Source: Micromonospora terminaliae (GTDB taxonomy: Bacteria; Actinomycetota; Actinomycetes; Mycobacteriales; Micromonosporaceae). From it: a stretch of DNA of 64,000 nt. Both the position numbers and the translations under genes were made by a program. The number at the start of each line of letters is the position of its first letter. The stretch's first letter is position 1. The DNA is taken from NCBI RefSeq assembly GCF_009671205.1, contig NZ_CP045309.1, positions 2,542,001 through 2,606,000 of the forward strand. The letters are read 5' to 3'. The notes beneath the pieces were generated by a model, which worked only from the letters and a program-made list of their open reading frames with translations, was not told where the DNA came from and ran no database searches. This document shows, one piece after another, positions 1 to 11,283 of this stretch.

Positions 1-518
1 GCGTATCCGGCGGCGGCGTGGCCGACCACGTTGACCTGGTAGACGTCGCCGCGCCCGATGGCCGCGCGGACCGCCGCCACCGCCTGCGCGTGCGCCGCGG
101 GGGTCCAGCTGTCCCGCCACGGCCCCAGCCACCAGCCGCCCGGCCGGGGGCGGACCGGCGGGGCGGGCGCGTCGGCGTGGCCGTAGACGACCGCCACGAG
201 GTCCGGCAGCGCCGGCACGGGACTGGGCGCACCCACGGCGCCGCCGGCGGCGCGGGCCCCGGCGGCGGCCGACAGGAACAGGGCGGCGCCGCAGGTGCCG
301 TGCGGGTCGTGGGCGGCCGGCCGGCCCAGGTCGGACAGGTCCACACCGTGCGCGGCCAGGAACTCCTGGGCGAGCGCCGCCGGGTCGCCGCCGTCGGCGA
401 GCCACCATTCCAGCCGGGCCCGTTCGACGAGCCGTCCGCGGCACTCCGGCGGCGCCCCGGGCACGTCGATCCCCGTCTTTGGGAGCGCTTCCACACCGTC
501 CGGTCGGTTCACGCTCAT
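1..518 (-). CDS. pabB: Chorismate-binding enzyme, PabB-like (aminodeoxychorismate synthase component I), N-terminal part
   Basis: Partial gene that runs off the left edge; 172 codons are visible with no stop. The ATG at 518 begins MSVNRPDGVEAL. Near the window edge the translation contains AAIGRGDVYQVNVVGHA, which matches the start of the chorismate-binding domain of PabB/TrpE enzymes (the GD-x-YQVN motif). PabB aminates chorismate to aminodeoxychorismate for folate synthesis. The catalytic C-terminal domain lies outside, so PabB cannot be separated from TrpE or an isochorismate synthase relative; the YQVN signature and short N-terminus favour PabB. The long plus-strand open frame over this stretch is a high-GC shadow. 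Confidence 0.75.
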   Translation of the reverse strand, partial: MSVNRPDGVEALPKTGIDVPGAPPECRGRLVERARLEWWLADGGDPAALAQEFLAAHGVDLSDLGRPAAHDPHGTCGAALFLSAAAGARAAGGAVGAPSPVPALPDLVAVVYGHADAPAPPVRPRPGGWWLGPWRDSWTPAAHAQAVAAVRAAIGRGDVYQVNVVGHAAAGY

Positions 519-641
519 CCGTTCAGCCGATTTCGGGTGAACAAGCCGCATCCTTGCTCGATAGCGCGCGCTTGCGCTTGGTACTGTGCGTCACTGGTCA
601 TGTGAACCATGACACAGTGCCCCCACAGTCCGGAGAACCCG

Positions 642-842
642 ATGTGCCAGCACCTACCCACCTGCCCCTCCGCTGAGGCGACCGATCGCGAAGCCGCGCG
701 CGTCATCGCCTGCTTCCCTGAGCAGGGCTGGAGCCTGCTCTGCAACGGTGTCATCGTCTTCGAGGACACCGGTGAGCTGCTCCCCGACGGCAGCACCATC
801 GCCCCGCACCGCGGCCCCGCCCGGCACGCCCTCGTCGCCTGA
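642..842 (+). CDS. DUF5999 family small protein
   Basis: A 66-residue protein beginning MCQHLPTCPSAEATDREAARV and containing a conserved EQGWSLLCNG-VIVFEDTGELLPDG core ending in APHR. This is the actinobacterial DUF5999 family, of unknown function, common in Streptomyces and Micromonospora. An in-frame ATG at 609 would add 11 residues, but the ATG at 642 is preceded by GGAGAA at good distance and matches the family N-terminus (MCQH). The two N-terminal Cys and His could bind metal, though this is speculation. It is monocistronic and convergent with gcvP. Confidence 0.75.
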   Translation: MCQHLPTCPSAEATDREAARVIACFPEQGWSLLCNGVIVFEDTGELLPDGSTIAPHRGPARHALVA

Positions 843-935
843 ACGATCACGCTCCGTCAGGGAGCCTACGCGTCGGCCCACCGGTCGACGCGCCGGCCGG
901 GGCGGCGGCACTGCACCGCCCCGGCGCGCTGCGCC

Positions 936-3758
<2,823 letters not shown>

Positions 3759-3835
3759 GCGCTGCGCTCCTTGCGGGGGCGAGGTCGACGGGTCGGCCTC
3801 CCCCTGAGTCGCGCTGACGCGCTCCACAGCGCCTG

Positions 3836-3927
3836 CCCACGTGGTCCTTTTGCCTGAGAGGTTCCGGGGAGGAATCTGCCCCTTCGGCGCCGTCCGGGTG
3901 GTTCCCGGGCGGTCTCTCCCACGTGGG
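3836..3927 (-). promoter_or_regulatory. Glycine riboswitch (single aptamer) in the gcvP leader
   Basis: Read on the minus strand, the leader shows the conserved glycine aptamer strings GGGAGAGACC, GGCGCCGAAGGGGCA and CCTCTCAGGCAAAAGGACC in the right order, about 80 bases before the gcvP start. Only one aptamer is evident. The flanks CCCACGTGGG and CCACGTGGG are complementary and close the element, as expected for the P1/P0 stem of a singlet. The 80 bases between aptamer and start codon would hold the expression platform; no U-tract terminator is visible there, so control of translation is as likely as attenuation. Confidence 0.92.
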
Positions 3928-3997
3928 TGGTACCGGCATGGTCAACGCTACCAGCGACCATGTTTCCGGCTCATGTCGTACCCCGCCGCGGGGCCGG

Positions 3998-4855
3998 TCA
4001 CACGGCGGCGGGCACCGTTTCGGCGGCGACCCGGTCGGCCAGGGCGGTCAGCGTGGCGCCCAGCGGCGCGTCGAGGGTGAGGGTGGCGTGCCCGTCGCCG
4101 CGGGTGGGGCCCTGGTTGACGATGGCTACCGGGATGCCGAGCTTCGCGGCGCGCAGCACGAACCGGCGCCCCGACATGACGGTCAGGGAGGAGCCGAGCA
4201 CCAGCAGCGCCCGGGCCCGCTCCACCAGGGCGAAGCAGTCGGCGACGCGCGGCGCGGGCACCGTCTCGCCGAAGAACACCACGTCGGGTTTGAGCATGCC
4301 GCCGCCGCAGATGCCGCAGTCGACGGTGCGGAACCGGGCCACCGCCTCGTCGGGCAGGTCCACGTCGCCGTCGGGGTTGACGTGCGCGACGTGCGCGTCG
4401 AAACCCGGGTTGGCCTCGGTGAGCCGCCGGTCCAGCTCGTCGCGGGAGGTCAGGTTGCCGCAGTCCAGGCAGGTCACCTCGTCGAGCCGGCCGTGCAGCT
4501 CGATGACGCCGGCGGCGCCGGCCTCGGTGTGCAGGCCGTCGACGTTCTGGGTGATGATCCCGTCGAGCAGGCCGGCGCGTTGCAGCCGGGCCACCGCCCG
4601 GTGCCCGTCGTTGGGGGCGGCCCGGGCGATCAGCCGCCAGCCCAGGTGGCTGCGCGCCCAGTAGCGCCGTCGCGCGTCGGCGTCGCGGGTGAACGCCTGG
4701 AAGGTCATGGGGGTGTGCCGGCGGGCCGCGCCGGAGGGCCCCCGGTAGTCCGGGATGCCCGACTCGGTGGACAGGCCGGCGCCGCTGAGCACCACCACGT
4801 CCCCGGCGCCCACCAGCCGGGTCAACGCGTCGAACGTCTCGGTCACGGCGTCCAT
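3998..4855 (-). CDS. NAD-dependent protein deacylase, sirtuin (SIR2/CobB family)
   Basis: 285 residues. The NAD-binding signature GAGLSTESGIPDYRG is at residues 25-39, followed by TQNVDGLH, the catalytic-histidine segment IELHGRL, a zinc site formed by CLDCG and CGICGG, and the C-terminal GSSLTVMSG. The enzyme removes acyl groups from lysines using NAD, releasing nicotinamide; acetyl-CoA synthetase is a usual bacterial substrate. It is transcribed alone and divergently from the NAD(P)-binding protein at 4939, with an 83-base shared upstream region. Confidence 0.93.
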   Translation of the reverse strand: MDAVTETFDALTRLVGAGDVVVLSGAGLSTESGIPDYRGPSGAARRHTPMTFQAFTRDADARRRYWARSHLGWRLIARAAPNDGHRAVARLQRAGLLDGIITQNVDGLHTEAGAAGVIELHGRLDEVTCLDCGNLTSRDELDRRLTEANPGFDAHVAHVNPDGDVDLPDEAVARFRTVDCGICGGGMLKPDVVFFGETVPAPRVADCFALVERARALLVLGSSLTVMSGRRFVLRAAKLGIPVAIVNQGPTRGDGHATLTLDAPLGATLTALADRVAAETVPAAV

Positions 4856-4938
4856 GCTGCCTCGCCCGACCCGCCGCCGGCCAACCCGGGCCTGCCGCTC
4901 ACCCGGTGCGGGCCCGGCGGCGGGTCTAGGTTGAGGGC

Positions 4939-5592
4939 ATGCGCGTCGTCATCGCCGGGGGCCACGGCAAGATCGCGAAACTGCTGGAGCGGGAACTCGC
5001 CGGCCGCGGCGACACCGCCGTCGGGTTGATCCGCAACCCGGACCACGCGGCCGCGCTGCGCGCCGCCGGCGCGCAACCGGTCGTCTGCGACCTGGAACAC
5101 ACCGACGCCGGCACCGTCGCCGGGCACCTGGCCGGCGCCGACGCGGTGGTCTTCGCCGCCGGCGCGGGCCCGGGCAGCGGCGCGGCCCGCAAGGACACCG
5201 TCGACCGGGCCGCCGCGGTGCTGCTCGCCGACGCCGCGCAACGCGCCGGGGTCCGCCGCTACCTGCTGGTCTCCTCGATGGGCGTGGACCGGCCCCCGAG
5301 GGCGGGCACCGACGAGGTGTGGGCGGCGTACCTGCGGGCGAAGAAGGCCGCCGAGGACGACGTCACCGGGCGGGACCTCGACGTGACCGTGCTGCGCCCC
5401 GGCCGGCTCACCGACGACGAGCCCGTCGGCCGGATCACCCTGGCCCGGCACGTCGACCCCGGCGCCGTCACCCGCGCCGACGTGGCCCGGGTGCTGCTCG
5501 CCCTGCTGTCCGCCCCGGCCACCGCCGGGCTCACCCTGGAGGTCGTCGGCGGGGAGACCCCGATCGGCGAGGCCGTCCGCGCCCTCACGTGA
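4939..5592 (+). CDS. NAD(P)-binding Rossmann protein, atypical SDR
   Basis: 217 residues starting MRVVIAGGHGKIAKLLEREL; GGHGKIA is the glycine-rich dinucleotide loop. Further segments (VVFAAGAGPGSG, LLVSSMGVDRPP, VLRPGRLTD) match the atypical short-chain dehydrogenases of the NmrA/YhfK type, which often lack the classic YxxxK active site and act as redox sensors or oxidoreductases of unknown substrate. Length is typical of the family. It is monocistronic and divergent from the sirtuin gene. Confidence 0.85.
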   Translation: MRVVIAGGHGKIAKLLERELAGRGDTAVGLIRNPDHAAALRAAGAQPVVCDLEHTDAGTVAGHLAGADAVVFAAGAGPGSGAARKDTVDRAAAVLLADAAQRAGVRRYLLVSSMGVDRPPRAGTDEVWAAYLRAKKAAEDDVTGRDLDVTVLRPGRLTDDEPVGRITLARHVDPGAVTRADVARVLLALLSAPATAGLTLEVVGGETPIGEAVRALT

Positions 5593-5641
5593 ACCCGCGC
5601 CGATCCCGGCCGGCCCACCGATGCGGGCCGGCCGGGGGCGA

Positions 5642-6367
5642 TCACCGCTGCTGGTGACGGGGGGCCACGGCCACCTCCCGCACCCGGCCACCGTCCGTCC
5701 GTGCACCGACGCCGCGCGACCCGGCACCGCCGGTGGCCTCCACGGCGAGGCGCTGCATCGTCCGCGACAGCTGCTCGCTGCCGTCGTCGAGGTGCCGGGC
5801 CGCCGCCTGCATGTGCGAGATCATCATCTCGCCGAAGATCCGCAGCGCCTCCCGGGTCGCCACCGAGTCGTCGAAGTTGACCCCGGCGGTGCTGCGGTAC
5901 TCCGTCACCGCCCGCTCGGCCTCCTGCTTCGCCTCCTCCGCCGCGGCCCGCATGTAGCTCTCGTACTGCATCCGCGCGTACTCGGCGACCCGGCGGGCGT
6001 AGTCGTGGGCCTGCGCGATGATCTGCTCGGCCTCCCGCTGCGCCGCCGACAGCAGGTTCACCTCCTTCGCCGCCGGCACCGCCGCCGCGTTGTCGGCGCT
6101 CGGGATCACCCCGTGCCGGTGCAGCTCCAGATGGTCGTTGAGCCGCTCGTTCTCCGCCCGCAGATTCGCCAGCTGCGTGGCCAGCAGATCCAGCTCGTCG
6201 GCCACCTGCAGCCGGAACCGGTCCACGTCGGCGTGGTCGTAGCCGCGGCGGGTGAACGACGCCGACCCGAACTCCCACCGGCGCACCCGGTCCGCGGTCA
6301 GGCGCACCTGCACCCCGCCGCCGGTCACCTGACCGGCCTCGTACCTGCTGATCGGGGTCGCGCTCAT
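5642..6367 (-). CDS. DivIVA-domain coiled-coil protein
   Basis: 241 residues. The region RVRRWEFGSASFTRRGYDHADVD-RFRLQVADELD resembles the N-terminal DivIVA lipid-binding and early coiled-coil segment, followed by long stretches rich in A, E, R and L (about residues 50-190) predicted to be coiled coil. DivIVA/Wag31 proteins mark curved membranes and organise polar growth in actinobacteria; this is a paralog rather than the ftsZ-linked wag31. Its ATG overlaps the stop of the flavohemoprotein gene (ATGA), so it is translationally coupled to the globin operon. Confidence 0.8.
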   Translation of the reverse strand: MSATPISRYEAGQVTGGGVQVRLTADRVRRWEFGSASFTRRGYDHADVDRFRLQVADELDLLATQLANLRAENERLNDHLELHRHGVIPSADNAAAVPAAKEVNLLSAAQREAEQIIAQAHDYARRVAEYARMQYESYMRAAAEEAKQEAERAVTEYRSTAGVNFDDSVATREALRIFGEMMISHMQAAARHLDDGSEQLSRTMQRLAVEATGGAGSRGVGARTDGGRVREVAVAPRHQQR

Positions 6368-7515
6368 GGAGCCACCTCCGTCGTCGTCCGGAACGCCGGC
6401 CCGTACCAGTGCTTACCGAAACCCTCGTGGTGCAGCTGACCCGGCTGGTAGCCGGCACCGGTCAGCGTCGCCACCGAATGGCTCACCATCTCGTCGGAGC
6501 CGCACACGAACACGTGCCGGGACCGCCAGTCCCCGTCGGTCAGGACCTGGTCGGCCACCTGCACGAACTCGCCCGGCCGCCGCGCGTCCGAACCCGCCAC
6601 GTACGTCACCCGCAGCCACGGGTACGAGGCGGCGAACTTGTCGATCGCCTCGCTGTCGTAGAACTCCAACCGCGACCGGGCCCCCACGTACAGGTCCACC
6701 CGGCGGTTCGCACCCTCCGCCGCGACCTGCTCCAACACGGACTTCACCGGCGCCCAGCCGGTGCCACCGGCCAGCAGCAGCAGATCCGACGACCCGGCCT
6801 GCCGCAACGTCAACCGCTCACCCACCGGCGCCGCCAGGTGCAGCTGGTCACCCACCGCGCACCCGTACACCAGCCGCGACGACACCGCGCCACCCGGCGC
6901 GGCCCGCACGTGCAACTCCAACGTCCCGTCCGGGCGCGGCGCGTTCGCCGGCGAGTAGTAGCGCCACGACCGCACCGCCGGATGCGACACCCCGATCGAC
7001 TGGCCCGGGGTGAACGGCAGCAGGTACTGCGGGCGCACCGTCAGCACCGCCACGTCGAACGTGCGCCGCTCGTGCCCGAGGATCTCCGCCACGTACCACG
7101 GCGGGGACTTCGCCTCCGCGGCCTGCGCGGCGTCCATCATCACCTGCGCGACCAACCCGTACGCGGCCGCCCAGTCGGCGGCCAGCTCGTCGGTCCACGC
7201 CTCGCCCGCGAAGTGCCGCAGCGTCGCCAGCAGCGCCTCACCGACCGCCGGGTAGTGCTCGGCGCGCACCGCGAACTTGCGGTGGTCCGCGCCGAGGTCC
7301 TGGAGGAACCCGACGAGCCGGTCCACCTGGTCCACGTGGGACACGATGTGCCCCAACGCGTTCACCAGGCGGTCCCGCTGCCCGGCCATGTTCGTGGGGA
7401 ACATCTGCCGGGTCTCCGGGTGCGCCAGGAACAGCGTCGAGTAGAAGTAGAGCGGCACCTGGTCGCCGTGCGCGGCGACCAGGCTCCAGCTCTGCTTGAG
7501 CCGTGCCGCGTCCAC
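6364..7515 (-). CDS. Flavohemoprotein-like globin-reductase (nitric oxide dioxygenase candidate)
   Basis: 383 residues from a GTG at 7515, chosen because GGGGAA precedes it, it follows the truncated-hemoglobin stop by two bases, and it begins right at the globin (VDAARLKQSWSLV). Residues 1-135 are a globin of the Hmp type (LYFYSTLFLAHPE, MFPTNM, proximal-His segment VRAEHYPAVGE). Residues about 150-250 bind FAD (RSWRYYSPANAP) and the C-terminus binds NAD(P)H (LLAGGTGWAPVKS). Such enzymes oxidise nitric oxide to nitrate or reduce heme. A longer frame upstream overlaps the trHb gene in another frame and is spurious. Confidence 0.9.
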   Translation of the reverse strand: MDAARLKQSWSLVAAHGDQVPLYFYSTLFLAHPETRQMFPTNMAGQRDRLVNALGHIVSHVDQVDRLVGFLQDLGADHRKFAVRAEHYPAVGEALLATLRHFAGEAWTDELAADWAAAYGLVAQVMMDAAQAAEAKSPPWYVAEILGHERRTFDVAVLTVRPQYLLPFTPGQSIGVSHPAVRSWRYYSPANAPRPDGTLELHVRAAPGGAVSSRLVYGCAVGDQLHLAAPVGERLTLRQAGSSDLLLLAGGTGWAPVKSVLEQVAAEGANRRVDLYVGARSRLEFYDSEAIDKFAASYPWLRVTYVAGSDARRPGEFVQVADQVLTDGDWRSRHVFVCGSDEMVSHSVATLTGAGYQPGQLHHEGFGKHWYGPAFRTTTEVAP

Positions 7516-7517
7516 GC

Positions 7518-7907
7518 TCAGGCGTTCCCCGTCGACACGACCTGGTCCTGCACCTGGCCCAGCACGACCTGCACGTCGGCGATCACGTCGGCCGGCACAC
7601 CCAGCTGCACCAGCGTCGCGGTCAGGTGCTCGCCGACCTTCGCGTAGTGCGCCACCGGAATGTTCAGCGGCTGGTGCGCCTCGGCCAGGCCCCGGCCCGC
7701 GTACTCGTTCGGGCCGCCCAGCACCACGGCGAGCATCAACGCCAGGTGCCGCCGCTGCTCCGGCATGTTCACGTCGGTGAAGTAGCCGGCCAGGTCCGGG
7801 TCCGCCAGCACCTTGTCGTAGAACAGGTCCACCGCGGCCTTCACGGCGGCGGCGCCGCCGATGCGCTCGTAATGGGAGATCGGGGTGGTCTCTTCGGTCA
7901 CCGTCAT
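7518..7907 (-). CDS. glbN: Group I truncated hemoglobin (trHbN type)
   Basis: 129 residues, typical for a truncated hemoglobin. The ATG at 7907 has GGAAGGA upstream. Recognisable are HYERIGGAAAV, the B-helix FYDKVLADPDL with the ligand-stabilising Tyr, and the heme-ligand region IPVAHYAKVGEHLTATL. trHbN proteins scavenge nitric oxide or handle oxygen, needing a reductase partner; the flavohemoprotein immediately downstream could supply electrons. This is the first gene of a three-gene operon (trHb, flavohemoprotein, DivIVA). Confidence 0.93.
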   Translation of the reverse strand: MTVTEETTPISHYERIGGAAAVKAAVDLFYDKVLADPDLAGYFTDVNMPEQRRHLALMLAVVLGGPNEYAGRGLAEAHQPLNIPVAHYAKVGEHLTATLVQLGVPADVIADVQVVLGQVQDQVVSTGNA

Positions 7908-8300
7908 GGTGAGTCCTTCCGGGAGGGGGCAACGCGACCAGCGCCGCGGAGGGGACAACCGGCAGCCCACGCGCACCGCACCGGCTCCACCGAACGGCCA
8001 CGCGCAAACGGCCGTGTCGGACCATAGCGTGCCCGCCGAGACGGTTCAGCCCTGCCCTATCGGATTCCCGACATCCGTCGATCACGGACAGTCAACGCCT
8101 CCCGGGAGACGCTCGCCGCCCGCGAGCACACCGACACGCAGCGTCGACCCTCAATCGACGCGTGGTCCCTTTCGGACAGCACCCCCGGACCGTCCACACG
8201 ATCACCGTTTGCGCACGTCACCTGCGCCCCACCCGGCCCCGCCACCCCGGCCCGGCCGGCACCGCCGCACCCGCCCAACGGACGACACGCGCTGTGACCC
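7908..8300. other. Intergenic region upstream of the globin operon
   Basis: About 390 bases with no supported gene. On the minus strand it must carry the globin-operon promoter and the ribosome site GGAAGGA just before 7907. I see no clear inverted repeat for an NO- or redox-sensing regulator. The open frames crossing it have no start signal or recognisable product. Confidence 0.5.
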
Positions 8301-8346
8301 AAAAAAGAGGACCGCGCCCTACCCGTTCTGGGCGTGGCGCGGCCCG
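8301..8346 (-). terminator. Intrinsic terminator after the merR gene
   Basis: On the minus strand a GC-rich hairpin (GGGCCGCGCC ... GGGCGCGGTCC) is followed directly by TCTTTTTT. This is one of the few classical U-tract terminators in the window. It ends the transcription unit running from pgsA through merR, or its last segment, just before the globin operon. Confidence 0.85.
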
Positions 8347-8363
8347 CAGACCAGACGGCCGGC

Positions 8364-8942
8364 TCAGCCGGCCCGACGACGCGCCCGCCGCGCCGCCAAC
8401 TCGTCACCCACCGGCTCGGACTCCGCCTCCGCCGGCGGGGCCGCCGGCTCCGGCTGCCCACCCACCGGCTCCGCCGGCAGATGCGACAGCGAACCCTGGA
8501 TCTCCTTGAACGCGCCGCCGATCGCGATGCCGAACACGCCCTGGCCGCCCTGCAACAGGTCGACCACCTCCTCCGGCGACCGGCACTCGTACACCGTCGT
8601 CCCGTCCGAGATCAACGTGATGCCCGCCAGGTCCTCCACCCCACGCGACCGCAACGCGTCGATGGCCTTCCGGATGTTCTGCAACGACACCCCGGCGTCC
8701 AACAGCCGCTTCACGACCTTCAACACCACCAGGTCGCGGAAGGAGTACAACCGGGACGTCCCCGACCCCGAGGCGTCCCGCACGCTCGGCACCACCAGAC
8801 CCGTGCGGGCCCAGTAGTCCAACTGCCGGTAGCTGATCCCCACCGCGTGACACGCCGTCACACCCCGGTAGCCCACCTCACCGTCGACGACCGGGTCGGG
8901 CTGCTGCTCCGTAGTCGGACCAGGATCTCGCGGCTCATGCAT
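8364..8942 (-). CDS. MerR-family regulator (Rv1830-like)
   Basis: 192 residues. Residues about 22-95 form a MerR winged-helix domain (GYRGVTACHAVGISYRQLDYWARTG, SRLYSFRDLVVLKVVKRLLDAGVSLQNIRKAI). The middle carries SDGTTVYECRSPEEVVDLLQGGQGVFG, a conserved segment of the Rv1830-type family, and the tail is Ala/Glu-rich and probably disordered. It has no Cys pattern for metal sensing. Its place after the bifunctional nuclease gene follows the Rv1827-Rv1830 order. The function in this genus is not known. Confidence 0.88.
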   Translation of the reverse strand: MHEPRDPGPTTEQQPDPVVDGEVGYRGVTACHAVGISYRQLDYWARTGLVVPSVRDASGSGTSRLYSFRDLVVLKVVKRLLDAGVSLQNIRKAIDALRSRGVEDLAGITLISDGTTVYECRSPEEVVDLLQGGQGVFGIAIGGAFKEIQGSLSHLPAEPVGGQPEPAAPPAEAESEPVGDELAARRARRRAG

Positions 8943-9150
8943 CCGGACTACCTCCCCGCCCGTGCGGTGCCACGCCGTCTCCCCGTACGCGCACCCCTCG
9001 ACACCGCAACCCTAGCGCCGGCACCGGCAGTTCACCCGCAGGAGACACCGCGACACGCCGCACCCCCGACCGGAAGATCACTGACGGCGGCCAGCCGTCA
9101 CCCACCGTGACAACCGCCGCCGCGCGACACCGGCCCACCGGCCGGCCACC

Positions 9151-9615
9151 TCAACCCGCGAAGTCCTCCGGACGCACCTGCTCCAGGAACTCCCGGAACT
9201 TCTCGACCTCGTCCTCCTGCTCGTCCGGGATCACGATCCCCGCCTCGGAGAGGACCTGCTCGGCACAACGAATCGGAGCCCCGACCCGCAACGCCAACGC
9301 AATCGAATCGCTCGGCCGCGCCGACACCCGAACGCCGTCACCGATCAACAGATCGGCGTAGAAGACGTTCTCCTTCAACTCGGTGATCTCCACCGCGTGC
9401 AACGGCGCCTTCAACGCCGCCAGCACGTCCCGCAGCAGATCATGCGTCAACGGCCGCGCCGGCTTGACCCCCTGCTGCTCATAGGCGATCGCCGTCGCCT
9501 CGACCGCGCCGATCCAGATCGGCAGATAGCGGTCCCCCTCGACCTCCCGCAGCAGGACGATCGGCTGGTTGCTGGGCAGCTCCACCCGAACTCCGACCAC
9601 GCTCAGCTCGCGCAC
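9151..9615 (-). CDS. Bifunctional nuclease family protein (BFN/DUF151)
   Basis: 154 residues from a GTG at 9615 with GGAGG six bases upstream. The sequence has the DUF151 signatures LPIWIGAVEATAIA, RPLTHDLL and ARPSDSIALALRVGAPI. Homologs are described as having DNase/RNase activity in plants, while the mycobacterial ortholog (Rv1829-type) sits in the same place between two MerR genes. The Rv1828-Rv1829-Rv1830 order is fully kept here, which supports orthology. Confidence 0.92.
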   Translation of the reverse strand: MRELSVVGVRVELPSNQPIVLLREVEGDRYLPIWIGAVEATAIAYEQQGVKPARPLTHDLLRDVLAALKAPLHAVEITELKENVFYADLLIGDGVRVSARPSDSIALALRVGAPIRCAEQVLSEAGIVIPDEQEDEVEKFREFLEQVRPEDFAG

Positions 9616-9831
9616 CGCCGCCTCCGTGTCGTTGTCACCTACGCCCGCACCGCGCCCTTCCCTGCACGGTACACGGACCGCGACACGGGAGTCCCATCCG
9701 CTACGTGCACCACGCCTCGCCGCAACGGGTTACCCCGGCAAGCCTACGACACGCACCCCGACCGAGATCTTTCCGCGCCCACCCACGGCGAAGGCCGGGC
9801 GCCCCCACGACACCCGGCCCCACACCACACC

Positions 9832-10620
9832 TCACCGGCCCAACGTCGACCGCAGCCCCACCCGCACCAACGCCGCGTGCAACTGCTGCGACAACGCCAC
9901 CAACTCCCGCGCCGTCTCCGCCGCCCGCGCCCGCGCCGCCGGATCCGACTGCCGCGCCAACGGCGCCACCAACTGCGCGAACAGACCGACCTCCCGATCC
10001 GCCGCCGTCCGGTACGCCCGCAGGTGCCGCGGCTCCAACCCGTACGCCGCCAGACCCGCCACCGCCCGCGCGATGATCAACGCGTCCGCGTCATACCAGC
10101 CCGGCGGATCCGCCACCAGCACACCCAGCCGCTCCAACTCGGCCAGCGTCGACTCGTCGACCCCGCTCCGCGAGATCAGCTCCGCCCGGCCCAGCCGCAC
10201 CTCCGGCGACTCGGCGGACCCCGCCACCTCCCGGCCCGGCACCTCACCACCGGGACCGACCGCCACCAGATTCGGCCGCTGCCGCCCCGGCGCCGCACCC
10301 GACGAATCCCACTCCGCCAACTGGTCCCGGATCACCCGCAACGGCAGGTACTGGTCCCGCTGCGCGGTCAACACGAACCGCAACCGCGCCACATCGTCCC
10401 AGCTGAACTTCCGGTACCCCGCCGCCGTCCGCTGCGGCTCCACCAGGCCCTCGGCCTCCAGGAACCGCAACTTCGAGATCGTGACGTCCGGAAACTCCAC
10501 CCGCAACTGCGCCAACACCTCGCCGATGCTCATCAGCGGAGTCGCCCGCGCCGCGGCGGCCGATGAGCCCAGCGGGTCGTCCGCCGCACCCGGCGACGTC
10601 GAAGCCGCAGGCCCGTTCAC
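9832..10620 (-). CDS. ftsR: MerR-family regulator, FtsR (Rv1828) type
   Basis: 262 residues from a GTG at 10620 that overlaps the garA stop (GTGA). An N-terminal Ala/Ser-rich lead precedes the MerR helix-turn-helix (MSIGEVLAQLRVEFPDVTISKLRFLEAEGLVEPQRTA, YRKFSWDDVARLRFVL). The C-terminal half includes a second winged-helix-like region. The Corynebacterium ortholog FtsR activates ftsZ, and the M. tuberculosis ortholog is Rv1828. Assignment rests on sequence similarity plus exact neighbourhood (garA upstream, bifunctional nuclease downstream). Confidence 0.85.
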   Translation of the reverse strand: MNGPAASTSPGAADDPLGSSAAAARATPLMSIGEVLAQLRVEFPDVTISKLRFLEAEGLVEPQRTAAGYRKFSWDDVARLRFVLTAQRDQYLPLRVIRDQLAEWDSSGAAPGRQRPNLVAVGPGGEVPGREVAGSAESPEVRLGRAELISRSGVDESTLAELERLGVLVADPPGWYDADALIIARAVAGLAAYGLEPRHLRAYRTAADREVGLFAQLVAPLARQSDPAARARAAETARELVALSQQLHAALVRVGLRSTLGR

Positions 10621-11066
10621 CCCCGGCCGGCCTCCTCCGGACGCGGACCGGCGATGAACACCACCCGGAACTTACCGATCTGCACCTCGTCGCCGTTGCT
10701 CAGCGTCGCCGCCTCGACCCGTTCCCGGTTCACGTACGTGCCGTTCAGACTGCCCACGTCCCGCACCGTGAACGTGCCGCCGTCCCGGTGGAACTCGGCG
10801 TGCCGCCGCGACACCGTCACGTCGTCGAGGAAGATGTCACTGTCCGGGTGCCGGCCACTCGTCGTCACATCGTGGTCCAGCAGGAACCGGGCGCCCGCGT
10901 TCGGACCCCGGCGAACCACCAGCAACGCCATCCCGGGCGGCAACGAACCGGACATGCGGCTCGGCACCACATCGGTGTCCGGGCCCTCCAGCACTTCGTC
11001 GAGGGAACCGAGATTGAGCGTCGAAGTGACGTCGAGTGGGGGGAACTCGTCGTCTGGGCGCGTCAT
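10617..11066 (-). CDS. garA: FHA-domain signalling protein, GarA-like
   Basis: 149 residues, with GAGGTGG before the ATG at 11066. The C-terminal FHA domain shows SGRHPDSDIFLDDVTVSRRH and DVGSLNGTYVNRERV, with the phosphothreonine-binding Arg, Ser, His and Asn in place. The core is very close to mycobacterial GarA (SDIFLDDVTVSRRHAEF, NGDEVQIGKFR). GarA, once its N-terminal threonine is phosphorylated by PknB/PknG-type kinases, switches its inhibition of TCA-cycle/glutamate enzymes. The usual ETTS acceptor motif is replaced by DVTSTLNLG here, so the acceptor threonine is uncertain. Confidence 0.92.
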   Translation of the reverse strand: MTRPDDEFPPLDVTSTLNLGSLDEVLEGPDTDVVPSRMSGSLPPGMALLVVRRGPNAGARFLLDHDVTTSGRHPDSDIFLDDVTVSRRHAEFHRDGGTFTVRDVGSLNGTYVNRERVEAATLSNGDEVQIGKFRVVFIAGPRPEEAGRG

Positions 11067-11283
11067 GGGGACCACCTCACGGATCTGTTTCGGTCGGCGT
11101 CGGGCAATGGCGGGTCTGGCCGCCGGGCAGAAACACACCCGGCGGCTGGCTCCCCGTGCCGGGAAGGCGCATTCCGCAACGCTCAAACTATTGGTTCTCG
11201 GTCAACTGGGCGAGCCTAGCCAGCACCGAAAAACAGGGCAACCGGACGCGCGGACACCACCGCGCCGCCCGAAACGGACAAAC

